DNA of 64,000 bases. Source: Priestia aryabhattai (GTDB lineage: Bacteria; Bacillota; Bacilli; Bacillales; Bacillaceae_H). The position numbers and the translations under genes are program-made. Positions 8,476 to 16,511 of the stretch are shown in pieces. Each line of letters starts with the position of its first letter. Positions within the stretch are counted from its first letter, which is position 1. The notes beneath the pieces are model-generated. The model did no database searches. It saw only the letters and a list, made by a program, of their open reading frames with translations, and had not been told where the DNA came from. Location of the stretch: NCBI RefSeq assembly GCF_023715685.1, contig NZ_JAMBOQ010000002.1, positions 248,001-312,000 of the forward strand, read 5' to 3'.

Positions 8476-9075
8476 ATGTTAAAACTAATAGGAGAAAAAG
8501 TGTTGTTAAGAGAAGCAACACAAGAAGATGTAAATGAACTTTATTATTGGAAATACGAAGAAAAAAACCAAGAAGCAAAAAAGTGGAACGCTCCGTACAT
8601 ACCAGAACGAAAGCTCACGAAAGAAGAGTATATAAAGTCATGGGAAAAAGAGTATGAGCTTTTTCCATCAGTTCCCCGAATACTTGCGGTTATTATTAAT
8701 GAAAAAGCGCTGGGAACAGTGAGCAGTTACTGGGTGGACAAACATACAAACTGGCTAGAAACGGGAATTGTCATTTATAACTCACACTATTGGAGCCGAG
8801 GATATGGAACGGAAGCTTATGGCATGTGGATCGATTTTTTATTTGAGTCTACATCCTTGCATAGACTCGGCATCTCCACGTGGTCAGGTAATACCAGAAT
8901 GATGAAAACAGCTGCAAAAATAGGGATGAGTGAAGAAGCAAGAATTAGAGAAGCTCGTATCGTAAACGGTGAATATTTTGACAGCATCAAAATGGGAATT
9001 CTGCGAAGGGAATGGGAAAGTAAGCGTAGCAAAAGGTTTGATATGAAAGAATACAAAGGGAAATCAAGGCGCTAA
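8476..9075 (+). CDS. GNAT family N-acetyltransferase (RimJ/RimL type)
   Basis: 199 residues from the ATG at 8476, which follows AAGGAGTGATAATTCTC. Typical start MLKLIGEKVLLREATQEDV. The acetyl-CoA binding region SRGYGTEAYGMWIDFLF and the C-terminal motif TAAKIGMSEEARIREARIVN identify the family. Possible targets are ribosomal protein N-termini or an aminoglycoside-like amine, and the sequence does not decide. The reading frame extends upstream to 8395 but lacks a ribosome-binding site there. Confidence 0.82.
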   Translation: MLKLIGEKVLLREATQEDVNELYYWKYEEKNQEAKKWNAPYIPERKLTKEEYIKSWEKEYELFPSVPRILAVIINEKALGTVSSYWVDKHTNWLETGIVIYNSHYWSRGYGTEAYGMWIDFLFESTSLHRLGISTWSGNTRMMKTAAKIGMSEEARIREARIVNGEYFDSIKMGILRREWESKRSKRFDMKEYKGKSRR

Positions 9076-9095
9076 TATACATTGTTGAATCATTT

Positions 9096-9129
9096 AAAGC
9101 TTCTTCCATTATGAATGGAAGAAGCTTTT
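9096..9129 (+). terminator. Terminator after the GNAT gene
   Basis: AAAGCTTCTTCCATT pairs with AATGGAAGAAGCTTT around ATG, followed by T residues. Confidence 0.85.
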
Positions 9130-9245
9130 CTTATGTGCAATCATGTCATCTGTCAGATCAAGCGTGTATAAAATAAAAAAGAGAAAAGTTTGTATATGGC
9201 TGCTGAAGCTGTTTGCTGTGTAAAAAACATCAGGGAGGGAAATCC

Positions 9246-9599
9246 ATGCGAGTAAACTTCGAACGGTCCACAAAAATAAACGTGAATACGAAAAAGGAGA
9301 GAACACTTCAGTTCATGTTAAATGTAATAGGAATACTTATGTTTATGGGGATTTTGATAAGGTGGTGGACTGTGCCGTTCGCTGTTAACAAGGATCTTCG
9401 AATTTATTATAATCAAGATTTTCAAATGACGCTGAATGAGTGCAAGGATTTTCTTGCGTTTGCTTTATGTACGGCAGGTATTTATTTTGCTTTAGTAAAT
9501 GTTTACTTTTTGGGCAAATCAGGCAGAAAATTAGTCTATACCATTCTTGTGTTACTTGCTGCTTTTACCTTTTCCATGATGCTTACGCTCTTGTTATAG
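9246..9599 (+). CDS. Small membrane protein of unknown function
   Basis: 117 residues from the ATG at 9246, which follows CAGGGAGGGAAATCC. A charged N-terminus (about 20 residues) precedes three predicted membrane segments: about 20-40 (FMLNVIGILMFMGILI), 65-88 and 95-117. No catalytic motif is recognised. It is flanked by a GNAT gene and decayed sequence, so context is uninformative. Confidence 0.6.
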   Translation: MRVNFERSTKINVNTKKERTLQFMLNVIGILMFMGILIRWWTVPFAVNKDLRIYYNQDFQMTLNECKDFLAFALCTAGIYFALVNVYFLGKSGRKLVYTILVLLAAFTFSMMLTLLL

Positions 9600-9606
9600 C
9601 CGCCCA

Positions 9607-9744
9607 TTAAATGTTAGAGATAAAGGCATAGGTGTAACTTAAAAGAAAAAGGTCAGCGCTTTTTTCTCCTTTGACTTGTTTTACGATTTTTTCTATACAA
9701 AAAACAGGGAGGTCTTTAAACATATTCATTAATTGAGCTTTCAT
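9607..9744 (-). CDS. Small 45-residue ORF
   Basis: Starts MKAQLMNMFKDLPVFCIEKI and ends with SYTYAFISNI. AAAGGTAGGA lies 4-5 nt before the ATG on the minus strand. Converges on the upstream membrane protein gene. Not recognised, and it could be a decayed gene end. Confidence 0.35.
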   Translation of the reverse strand: MKAQLMNMFKDLPVFCIEKIVKQVKGEKSADLFLLSYTYAFISNI

Positions 9745-9786
9745 ACCAATCCTACCTTTTGCTGTTTTTACCTCACATATATGTAA

Positions 9787-9978
9787 ACATTCTCTATGTT
9801 ATCTTCGGGTGAAGGAAAATGGACGGTAGAAACAGCTGTAGACCTTCAAACAGCTACACCGTTTATTGCGATGTCTTTACTGATGCGCTATCGCTCTCTT
9901 GAAGATGATACGTTTACAGGAAAGGTAGTTTCCGTGCTTCGAAACGAATTTGGCGGTCATGCTGTGGAAAAGAAATAA
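9787..9978 (+). pseudogene. C-terminal remnant of an NAD-type 6-phosphogluconate dehydrogenase (YqeC/GndA-like)
   Basis: About 60 residues read SSGEGKWTVETAVDLQTATP, then IAMSLLMRYRSLEDDTFTGK and an ending in NEFGGHAVEKK. This is the tail of the roughly 300-residue GndA/YqeC family. An in-frame TAA at 9784-9786 and absence of the NAD-binding domain upstream show that the 5' four-fifths is gone. It sits 49 nt before a transaldolase gene, suggesting a former gnd-tal pentose-phosphate pair. The in-frame ATG at 9796 has no ribosome-binding site. Confidence 0.75.
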
Positions 9979-10027
9979 CAAATGAAATAGTGGGTATAGT
10001 AAAAAAAACTAATGGAGGAATGAAAAG

Positions 10028-10699
10028 ATGAAATTCTTTATTGATACTGCAAACCTTGACGATATTAAAAAAGCATACAAATTAGGTGTTTTATCTGGAG
10101 TCACAACAAACCCTTCTCTTGTTGCAAAAGAAGGCGTAAAGTTTGAAGATCGTATTGAGGAAATTTTAAAAACAGTCCCAGAAGTAGAGTCCGTTTCAGC
10201 AGAAGTGACACCAGATGCCGAAACAGCAGAGGAAATGATTGCGCAAGCAGAAGAATTAATTAAAATTAACGGCGGCGATCAAAACATTACGATTAAGCTT
10301 CCAATGACAATCGCTGGACTAGAAGCAACTCGCTACCTTGCTAAAAAAGGTGTAAAAACAAACGTAACGCTTATTTTCACCGTAAACCAAGCGCTTTTAG
10401 CAGCTCGTGCAGGTGCAACATATGTATCTCCGTTCCTTGGTCGCCTTGATGATATTTCAGAAGACGGCGTACAGCTTGTGGCTAAAATTGCAGAGCTGTT
10501 CCGCATTCAAAACATCATCGATTCTCAAATCATTGCGGCTTCTGTAAGACATCCGGATCACGTTACACGCGTAGCTCTTGCCGGAGCTCATATTGCAACC
10601 ATTCCGTATTCAGTAATCGAGCAGCTTGTTAAACATCCTTTAACAGAACAAGGAATTGAAAAGTTTGCAGCTGATTGGAAAAACGCTGTTCAAAAATAA
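10028..10699 (+). CDS. tal: Transaldolase, short TalC/Fsa type
   Basis: 223 residues, the short single-domain form. It begins [20 protein letters not shown] and carries the Schiff-base lysine in ITIKLPMT (Lys90), plus [20 protein letters not shown] and the phosphate-binding YVSPFLGR. It transfers a dihydroxyacetone unit in the non-oxidative pentose phosphate pathway. AATGGAGGAATGAAAAG precedes the start. Codon use is smooth and highly biased, as for a well-expressed gene. The gnd fragment lies directly upstream. Confidence 0.9.
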   Translation: MKFFIDTANLDDIKKAYKLGVLSGVTTNPSLVAKEGVKFEDRIEEILKTVPEVESVSAEVTPDAETAEEMIAQAEELIKINGGDQNITIKLPMTIAGLEATRYLAKKGVKTNVTLIFTVNQALLAARAGATYVSPFLGRLDDISEDGVQLVAKIAELFRIQNIIDSQIIAASVRHPDHVTRVALAGAHIATIPYSVIEQLVKHPLTEQGIEKFAADWKNAVQK

Positions 10700-10708
10700 G
10701 CAAAAGAT

Positions 10709-10750
10709 AAAGAACGTGCACATTCTAGAGAGAAGATGCTCACGTTCTTT
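10709..10750 (+). other. Inverted repeat between tal and the next gene
   Basis: AAAGAACGTG and CACGTTCTTT are perfectly complementary 10-mers separated by 22 nt. No T-run follows, so a stabilising stem or processing site is as likely as a terminator. Confidence 0.45.
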
Positions 10751-10780
10751 GAAGCTAATATCCCTAAAGAGGTAAACATT

Positions 10781-11266
10781 ATGAATACAGTAGACGCTAA
10801 GATTATTAAAACCCAATACGGTTCAGAGCTTTACGTAGACGACGTAGAACATATTAACTTTAAAAGCCTTCATGCGCCGGAAGCAAATCAGCCGCTTTAT
10901 CGCATTGAATTTGAGATTGGCTACTTTTTATTAAAAGAACATAGATATTACGAATATGAGCAAAACTATTTTTGGCTTGCAGTAAGCGAAGATTTTAGTA
11001 AGCTAATTATTCAAGAGCCTGATATGGAAAGCTTATTCGGCGCTAAAAGCGAAGAGGAAAGAAAGGCGACGAAAGAGCTGTTAAGTCAGTGGCTCATTCA
11101 TACGGAAGCATATAAAAATCTATTAAAGCAGCATATTAATGATTGCAAAAAAAGTGATGAAACAAATCAGGACATAACGGCTGTTTTAGAAAAATTACTG
11201 AGTGTATCAGCAGCAGACATCGAACAAGCACCCATCGAGAAATTAACTGCCTCACGAGCAGTTTAG
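10781..11266 (+). CDS. Hypothetical protein, 161 residues
   Basis: The ATG at 10781 follows AAAGAGGTAAACATT. Soluble, acidic and without signal peptide. It contains ELYVDDVEHINFKSLHAPEA and aromatic-rich RYYEYEQNYFWLAV. The C-terminal half is helical and charged (KSEEERKATKELLSQWLIHT). The frame is open upstream to 10736 but that start lies in the inverted repeat. The family is not recognised. A good terminator follows. Confidence 0.6.
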   Translation: MNTVDAKIIKTQYGSELYVDDVEHINFKSLHAPEANQPLYRIEFEIGYFLLKEHRYYEYEQNYFWLAVSEDFSKLIIQEPDMESLFGAKSEEERKATKELLSQWLIHTEAYKNLLKQHINDCKKSDETNQDITAVLEKLLSVSAADIEQAPIEKLTASRAV

Positions 11267-11303
11267 CTTAGAAAAGTGAGCTAAGAGTAATAACTGTGAG
11301 AAA

Positions 11304-11340
11304 AAAAGATGCTTCGTTGGACATACGAAGCATTTTTTTG
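11304..11340 (+). terminator. Terminator after the hypothetical gene
   Basis: ATGCTTCGT pairs with ACGAAGCAT over a short loop, with A-run before and seven T residues after. Confidence 0.85.
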
Positions 11341-11532
11341 TGTTGTCATCAAAAGAGGGTTTCTTCGTGAAAAATGAATGGATGAAAAGTTTAGTAACAA
11401 ATATACTGTTTTTATATTGAGGAATTTATTTTAACTTATATGAATTATTCTTGTTGGTTCAGCCATTCAGTGAATCGGTGTATTTTTAAGTAAGCTTAGA
11501 AGAAAAAGTTTTGGAACGCCTCCATCTCCTCT

Positions 11533-11561
11533 GAATAGTTTTACAAAAATTAAGCATAATA
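11533..11561 (+). promoter_or_regulatory. Candidate sigma-G promoter
   Basis: GAATA at 11533-11537 and CATAATA at 11555-11561 with 17 nt between them resemble the forespore sigma-G consensus. The gene behind it is a YhcN/YlaJ-like spore lipoprotein, which fits. Inference from motif only. Confidence 0.5.
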
Positions 11562-11594
11562 CGACTGCAAACTATAATTAAGGAGATGGAAAAA

Positions 11595-12185
11595 ATGAAA
11601 AAAGGACTTATCATTGCTTCTTCAGTTCTTTTTCTTTCAGGCTTAGCTGCATGTGGAGGAAATAAAGACAATAACGCAATGGATAACACTCAAAATGGAT
11701 TACGCAACACTTCTACAAACGACGGGGTTGATAACAATATACCAATGGATAACACTGATCAGCCGACCAAGTCAGTTGAAGCAGCACAAAATGTAGAAGA
11801 TATGAAGGAAGTTGATGATGCGTATGTGCTTCGCGATAATAATAACGCCTATGTAACGGTAGACCTAGCTGGAAATGACGCAGCGGACAATAATGATAAC
11901 GGCAAGGTCAACAACGTAACGTTTAATGGCGATAATTATCATGAAGTTTCAACTGATTTTGAACAAAAAATTGCAGATCGTGTAAGAGAAGCAGATAGTA
12001 AAATCGACAAAGTATACGTGGCATTCGTAAACACAGGCCTAGATAACATGAACAACAATAACGTACCTGGTGTAGATAAAAATGACAAGATGTATAGAGA
12101 TGATGAAAAAGACAATAACCGTGATCGGGAAGATATTGTAGAAGATCCAAAAGATATGATGGATCGAAACAACAAAGATCAATAA
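11595..12185 (+). CDS. YhcN/YlaJ-like sporulation lipoprotein
   Basis: 196 residues. Signal peptide with lipobox LAAC (Cys about 19) in KGLIIASSVLFLSGLAACGG. An Asn/Asp-rich linker (about 22-60) is followed by a domain of the YhcN/YlaJ type with EKIADRVREADSKIDKVYVA. The tail is again Asp/Asn/Arg-rich. Such lipoproteins are anchored to the inner spore membrane and affect outgrowth or germination. The ATG at 11595 is correctly spaced from AAGGAG, while the one at 11586 overlaps it. A sigma-G-like promoter lies 34 nt upstream of the start. Confidence 0.75.
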   Translation: MKKGLIIASSVLFLSGLAACGGNKDNNAMDNTQNGLRNTSTNDGVDNNIPMDNTDQPTKSVEAAQNVEDMKEVDDAYVLRDNNNAYVTVDLAGNDAADNNDNGKVNNVTFNGDNYHEVSTDFEQKIADRVREADSKIDKVYVAFVNTGLDNMNNNNVPGVDKNDKMYRDDEKDNNRDREDIVEDPKDMMDRNNKDQ

Positions 12186-12191
12186 CATAAC

Positions 12192-12221
12192 AAAGGCCTC
12201 TGATTCACCAGAGGCCTTTGT
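12192..12221. terminator. Bidirectional terminator
   Basis: AAAGGCCTCTG pairs with CAGAGGCCTTT over a 6-nt loop between two convergent genes. Confidence 0.85.
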
Positions 12222-12225
12222 TTCA

Positions 12226-12579
12226 TTAACTAAGTTCAAGTAAAGAAATAAAAATCGGAAGAACACAGCAAGAGACGGCTGAAATAAAATCAAGCTCGTT
12301 CTGTTTTTTAGCAGAAAGCGTGAACTCCATTAAAATAATTGTCAGGATACTCATAAAAAGCGTTGCATAAAAAAGAAAATCGCGCTGACTTTCCAGTAAA
12401 AACAACACCGCATTTAAAATCAAAATAACGGCATAAAAAAACTTGAGCAGCAAGTGAAGCTGCATGCTGAATTTATTCTCTTGTTTGTAACGCAAGATAT
12501 AGACAAAAAAGAAAATAAATAAAGTTAATTGCCATGAGGCAGGAAGTAACTGCTGCCATAGATTGTCCAAGAAACTCAT
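12226..12579 (-). CDS. Small membrane protein, possibly YisL-like (DUF1516)
   Basis: About 117 residues with four hydrophobic segments: SWQLTLFIFFFVYIL, FFYAVILILNAVLFLL, FYATLFMSILTIILM and VSCCVLPIFISLLEL. The spacing and the motif LLLKFFYAVILI...LTIILMEF recall YisL/DUF1516 proteins of bacilli from memory. The start is uncertain: AGGAGG lies only 1 nt before the ATG at 12579 but 10 nt before a TTG at 12570, and an upstream ATG at 12603 lacks a site. Function unknown. The 154-bp gap upstream to nucB shows only AT-rich sequence. Confidence 0.55.
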   Translation of the reverse strand: MSFLDNLWQQLLPASWQLTLFIFFFVYILRYKQENKFSMQLHLLLKFFYAVILILNAVLFLLESQRDFLFYATLFMSILTIILMEFTLSAKKQNELDFISAVSCCVLPIFISLLELS

Positions 12580-12733
12580 TCCTCCTATAAAACGATGATA
12601 CATATATGTATAACATACATTTTTATTTTAAAAGTGAAGAGTATCTTTAGGCAAGAACAATTCTTCTTTTTTATTCTTTTTCTTATACAGACTCTCAACA
12701 TAAAAAAAGAACAGTGATCATGACCATTCCTTT

Positions 12734-13162
12734 TTACTTCACTTCAATTAAAACCTTCGTGCCGTCTGGAAACTCATCTACTTGATGTGAGATCCAAGAC
12801 CCGGCGCCTCGGTTGTCTGAAGGCTCTACATATTCAATATCTGCACCGCTTCCGCCTTCTTCACAAAAGGCCATAGGAAACTCATCTCGATCATAGCCGC
12901 TTTTAGTCGCAATTCCTTTTAAAGATTCACGGCGGTTTTCCTCAGCACCGTCTCGGTCAATTGTACAAACAGCCGATTTTCCTTTATCGATTGCATGTTG
13001 AATATGCGCTGCAGTTTCAGGGTAACGATCAGCAGGGAAGGTAATTACTTCATCGTAGGAGGTATTCGTTGAAGTCGAAGAGTTTTGCTCTAACGGATTT
13101 CCTTCAATCATGACAATAATGGCTAATACTAAAATTAAAATACCAGAAACAACTTTTTTCAA
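12734..13162 (-). CDS. nucB: NucB-type secreted deoxyribonuclease
   Basis: 142 residues with a TTG start 9 nt after AAAGGAG. An N-terminal signal segment (about 3-22) leads to the nuclease domain with CTIDRDGAEENRRESL, SGYDRDEFPMAFCEEGG and NRGAGSWISHQV. These are the core motifs of NucB, the sporulation-associated secreted endonuclease of B. subtilis and B. licheniformis. Two Cys residues (in AVCTID and AFCEEG) could form the family disulfide. It degrades extracellular or mother-cell DNA. It could also be a DNA-entry nuclease paralog. Confidence 0.82.
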   Translation of the reverse strand: MKKVVSGILILVLAIIVMIEGNPLEQNSSTSTNTSYDEVITFPADRYPETAAHIQHAIDKGKSAVCTIDRDGAEENRRESLKGIATKSGYDRDEFPMAFCEEGGSGADIEYVEPSDNRGAGSWISHQVDEFPDGTKVLIEVK

Positions 13163-13261
13163 TCTGTAAAACTCCTTTATAAAACGTTTGTCACTTTTAT
13201 TTTAAAGCAATATGAAAAAAATGTAAAAACATATAATGGAACTAGCTAGAATTGATAAGAT

Positions 13262-13301
13262 AAAAATAAGCTCACGTTCAGCAGCTGAGCGTGAGCTTAT
13301 C
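13262..13301 (-). terminator. Terminator of the PepSY-FixH operon
   Basis: ATAAGCTCACG and CGTGAGCTTAT pair around a CAGCAGCTG-centred loop directly after the FixH-like stop codon. On the minus strand a T-run follows. Confidence 0.85.
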
Positions 13302-13302
13302 T

Positions 13303-13767
13303 CTAATGGTGAGAGTGATGATTATGTGTTTCGTTTTTAGCTGGCTGCAGTGAACGTAAATCTTCTTTAGATAATTTGCCCACAGCTACTTGTTGAGTAG
13401 GAAGGATATGCTCACCGCGTGCGTTAATATCCGTTTTAATGTAGTAAACACCATCATCTTTAAACGTTGCTTTGGCTGTATACATACCACCGTTATAGTG
13501 CGCTTTGGCTATTTGAACTTTCGCGGGGTCATCTTTTTTCCAAACTTTAAACTGAACGCTTTCTGCGTCATCCACTGTTTTATTTTCTTGCATCACATGC
13601 ACTTCTACTACGCGTATGCTCTGTGGCTCTATACGTTCAGGAAGCATCACATGCGCAGACAGAGGTTTTGGCTGTTTGTAGAGCTTGTCTGCGTCACTGT
13701 TTACAGAGCACGCGGAAAGTAAAATGGTACTGAGTATGACCAATCCAGGTATTTTCCATTTGTTCAT
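13303..13767 (-). CDS. FixH/YtkA-like lipoprotein with His-rich tail
   Basis: 154 residues. Lipoprotein signal with lipobox LSAC (Cys20) in VILSTILLSACSVNS. A beta-rich YtkA/FixH-like domain follows (VEVHVMQENKTVDDAESVQF, YTAKATFKDDGVYYIKTDIN). The last residues are HNHHSHH, a likely metal-binding tail. It starts 29 nt after the stop of the PepSY membrane protein, with GAGGTG before the ATG, and shares its terminator. A periplasm-facing metal or haem-stress partner of that protein is a reasonable inference. The ligand is unknown. Confidence 0.72.
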   Translation of the reverse strand: MNKWKIPGLVILSTILLSACSVNSDADKLYKQPKPLSAHVMLPERIEPQSIRVVEVHVMQENKTVDDAESVQFKVWKKDDPAKVQIAKAHYNGGMYTAKATFKDDGVYYIKTDINARGEHILPTQQVAVGKLSKEDLRSLQPAKNETHNHHSHH

Positions 13768-13796
13768 TGTTACTGCACCTCACATCGTTTCATGAA

Positions 13797-15179
13797 TCAT
13801 GCGTTTAAAAACCGCTGCAATACTGGAATTCGTTTGATGACAAAGAAATCTAAAAGCCACACAATAATCAATGACAGCCCGACTAAAGGAAAGACAAGAC
13901 CAAACACCACGATTATACATGTCACTATTCGCATCGCATTTCCTTCAGGAACTTTGGGAGCGCCCATGTTTTTAGCGGGTTTCCGTTTCCACCACAGTAA
14001 GGCTCCGCTGATAACGATACCAGCAATTCCGATACAAATAATAAGACCAATAAGCTGATTAATAAACCCAAACTGTGTGCCTTTATGAAGCGTAATGCCA
14101 AGTGCAATCAATTTGCCCATAAATCCATAATTGTCGTACCGATAATCTGCTAAAACGGCTCCGGTATATTGATCGAGGTGAATCGTTGTTTCATCCTGTG
14201 CTTTTGGTGAAAAAACAGAGAGCGTATACACGCCTTGAGGTTCTTGCGGAATGGAAATGGTGTAGCCGTCGTGAATATGCTGTTCTTTTGCAATCGTGAC
14301 AATGTCATCAAGTGATACTTTTGTATATTGCTGAGCCGTGGAGTTTGGAATTTCTAACGTTTCAGCCCCCCAAGGCACGACTGCTACATCTTTCGTTTGC
14401 ACGGTTGAAGTAGGAGCACTGCCTACCCAAATAGACGGAGGGTACCCAACGCCTGCGTTTGTGGCGATTTGCTGAAACGCATTGCCCCACAGTCCTGACC
14501 ACGGGAGTCCTGTTAGTACGAGAAAAAGCATCCCGGCTGAAATCCAAAATGCCGGTACCACATGAAGATCTCGTGCAAGCACGTTTTTACCTTTTGAAAA
14601 ACGAGGAATCAGCACGCCTTTAATTTTGTCTTTTTTACGCGGCCACCATAAAAAGGCGCCGGTTACAATTAAGACAATCGCCCAGCAGGCCGCAAGCTCT
14701 ACAATGCGATCACCGGCTGTTCCTGCCATCAGCTCTCCGTGAAATTCTTCAATTTGATTCATTAAGCGACTCGAATCATCTAGTTTTCCTACGATATGGC
14801 CATTTTGAGGATTAACAAAAATTGTATATGTACGGTCTTTTAATGAAATTCCTACTTCTGAAGAACGAGTAGAGCGATCGCTGGGCTTATAAGTCAACAC
14901 ATCAGCACTTGGATAATTTTCTTTTACGGCCTGTACTTGTGCTGAAGGGGATACGGATTGTGACTGAGCTTGTACATGATACAAGTCGTGGTACAGTCTT
15001 TCTTCAATTTGAGGCTTGAATAAATACATGCCGCCAGTAACAGCTAATATAAGAAGAAACGGAGTAAACAGCAAACCTGCATAAAAATGCCAGCGCCATA
15101 TGGCTTTGTATAGACTCTGAGAACGCGTCGTGATTTTTTTATTTGTACTCGTTGTTTCTTCTCGCTTTTCCTGCATCAT
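13797..15179 (-). CDS. PepSY-associated membrane protein (PiuB-like, COG3182 type)
   Basis: About 460 residues from the ATG pair at 15179/15176, which follows AAAGGAGG. Membrane segments lie near residues 30-55 (HFYAGLLFTPFLLILAVTGGMYLF), 165-185, 210-230 and 370-395, and a further pair near the C-terminus. The PepSY_TM signature is seen in WHFYAGLLFTPFLLILAVTG and in GTQFGFINQLIGLIICIGI. Members of this family are often iron- or metal-regulated and some resemble ferric reductases. Substrate is unknown. It is followed by the FixH-like lipoprotein and is preceded by a palindrome shared with a two-component system 2.8 kb away. Confidence 0.8.
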   Translation of the reverse strand: MMQEKREETTSTNKKITTRSQSLYKAIWRWHFYAGLLFTPFLLILAVTGGMYLFKPQIEERLYHDLYHVQAQSQSVSPSAQVQAVKENYPSADVLTYKPSDRSTRSSEVGISLKDRTYTIFVNPQNGHIVGKLDDSSRLMNQIEEFHGELMAGTAGDRIVELAACWAIVLIVTGAFLWWPRKKDKIKGVLIPRFSKGKNVLARDLHVVPAFWISAGMLFLVLTGLPWSGLWGNAFQQIATNAGVGYPPSIWVGSAPTSTVQTKDVAVVPWGAETLEIPNSTAQQYTKVSLDDIVTIAKEQHIHDGYTISIPQEPQGVYTLSVFSPKAQDETTIHLDQYTGAVLADYRYDNYGFMGKLIALGITLHKGTQFGFINQLIGLIICIGIAGIVISGALLWWKRKPAKNMGAPKVPEGNAMRIVTCIIVVFGLVFPLVGLSLIIVWLLDFFVIKRIPVLQRFLNA

Positions 15180-15219
15180 TTTTTCTCTTTTCCTCCTTTT
15201 TACTAGATAACTTGCTTTT

Positions 15220-15264
15220 ATTATAGAAGGAAAGGAAGGAGTAGCCATCACCCCTGAGAGTGAT
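15220..15264 (-). promoter_or_regulatory. Promoter and palindromic operator of the PepSY-FixH operon
   Basis: TATAAT (minus strand) at 15220-15225 is the -10. The imperfect palindrome ATCACCCC-TG-AGAGTGAT at 15247-15264 covers the -35 region and no -35 hexamer is visible. The 3' half and centre are identical to the palindrome at 18051-18068 upstream of the NarL-type kinase, so a common activator is likely. Confidence 0.65.
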
Positions 15265-15293
15265 TGTTAAGGCTTATAAGAGGGAGTCGGTGA

Positions 15294-15337
15294 TAAAAAA
15301 AGCATCTGCTTCACGTAGAAAGTGCAGATGCTTTTTC
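15294..15337 (-). terminator. Terminator of the GDPD gene
   Basis: AAAAAGCATCTGC pairs with GCAGATGCTTTTT, with T-run on the minus strand. Confidence 0.85.
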
Positions 15338-15339
15338 AT

Positions 15340-16332
15340 TTATTTCTTTGCCTTTTTATAATAAGGACCTAGCTGATCAATACGATTTGTCCAAATTCCA
15401 CCTGAATAATTAGCCGGAAGGCGTTTTATGTCTTCGGTAGAATCAAATCCAGTGGAAAATTCGCTTCCGTTTCCGCCTACAATAATAGTTCGGGTATTGA
15501 TGTAATCCATTCGATTTAAAAAGCGATTTGGCCATCCCCATAGAAAAGGTCCGATCTTTTCAGGTATATGTAGTTCAGTGTTTTCGCATGCTTTAGGCAC
15601 ATATCCCGTCCATCCGGTTGCTATATACGGAATAAGACAAGATTTCATCGTTGCTTTTGACATAACTTTTAGGTTGGGCATCGCTTTTTTCAGCGAATCA
15701 ATAGGTTCGTCTCCTCCATACACAGTGATGTTTTTTAAGCGTTCTTTAGAAAGTTGTGACAAGTACTCAGCTAGTTTTTTTCCTTCTTCAGGGTCGTTGC
15801 TTTTTACGTGAATAAGAAAGGATTTGTGCGGAAAGTATTTCATCACTTCGTCTAGAGAAGGCATAAGGTTGACTCCTTTTCCGCGAAAAGGATGCGTTTT
15901 TCCACCGTCTGCCGTGTAGCCGTATCCAATATCAAACTTTTTTAATTCGGCCATCGTGTAATCTCGTGTTACGCCCGTTCCGTTCGTCCGGCAATCGAGA
16001 GTCCAATCATGGAACACAGCAAACTGATTGTCTTTTGTAATGTGAACGTCAAGCTCAACAATGTCAGCTCCGTCTTTAAAGGCTTCTTTTATAGAAGGGA
16101 TCGTATTTTCTAAAAAAAAATGCTCAGGTTTGTAGATGCGTTCTGCTGTACACGTATCATTTTGAATGCCTTTTATGTTAAATGTTTGAGCTACGCCTCT
16201 ATGAGCAAGAAGGAGAGGCTGTCCGCTTCTTTTTGTCAATAAAGAGCTATTGTTTATGTATACAAAAGCAGTGATTCCTATCAAAGTAAACCATACATAT
16301 TTTCGTTTGAAAAGCATTTTCAAAAATTTCAT
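15340..16332 (-). CDS. Membrane-anchored glycerophosphodiester phosphodiesterase
   Basis: 330 residues. One N-terminal membrane segment (about 12-28, VWFTLIGITAFVYI). The GDPD barrel follows with LLAHRGVAQ, ENTIPSIKEAF, VELDVHITKD and VFHDWTLDCRTNGTG, covering the catalytic His pair and metal-binding acids. It hydrolyses glycerophosphodiesters to glycerol-3-phosphate and an alcohol outside the membrane. The ATG at 16332 follows GGGGGAT. A TTG at 16344 is less likely. It sits between the PepSY operon and the two-component genes and may be unrelated to them. Confidence 0.85.
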   Translation of the reverse strand: MKFLKMLFKRKYVWFTLIGITAFVYINNSSLLTKRSGQPLLLAHRGVAQTFNIKGIQNDTCTAERIYKPEHFFLENTIPSIKEAFKDGADIVELDVHITKDNQFAVFHDWTLDCRTNGTGVTRDYTMAELKKFDIGYGYTADGGKTHPFRGKGVNLMPSLDEVMKYFPHKSFLIHVKSNDPEEGKKLAEYLSQLSKERLKNITVYGGDEPIDSLKKAMPNLKVMSKATMKSCLIPYIATGWTGYVPKACENTELHIPEKIGPFLWGWPNRFLNRMDYINTRTIIVGGNGSEFSTGFDSTEDIKRLPANYSGGIWTNRIDQLGPYYKKAKK

Positions 16333-16483
16333 AGCATCCCCCAAGTAGTTGTTTCATTTTAATTCTTATTTCTACAAAATCCTATAAGAATCCGTTCTGA
16401 TTTTCAATATCCAGACGCTAATAACTTCATTATAGTTTTCAGATAATTTATAAAAGAATAGAATGTTTCACATCTACTAAAAC

Positions 16484-16511
16484 ACAAAAAAAACAGCTCG
16501 TGAAAGCTGTT
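16484..16511 (-). terminator. Terminator of the NarL-type two-component operon
   Basis: AACAGCT and AGCTGTT stem with a run of eight T on the minus strand. It overlaps the response-regulator stop codon. Confidence 0.8.

Noticed and set aside
12660..12730. Terminator of nucB in the AGTGATCATGACC region
   Set aside because: The stem has several mismatches. A terminator is expected there but cannot be called with confidence.
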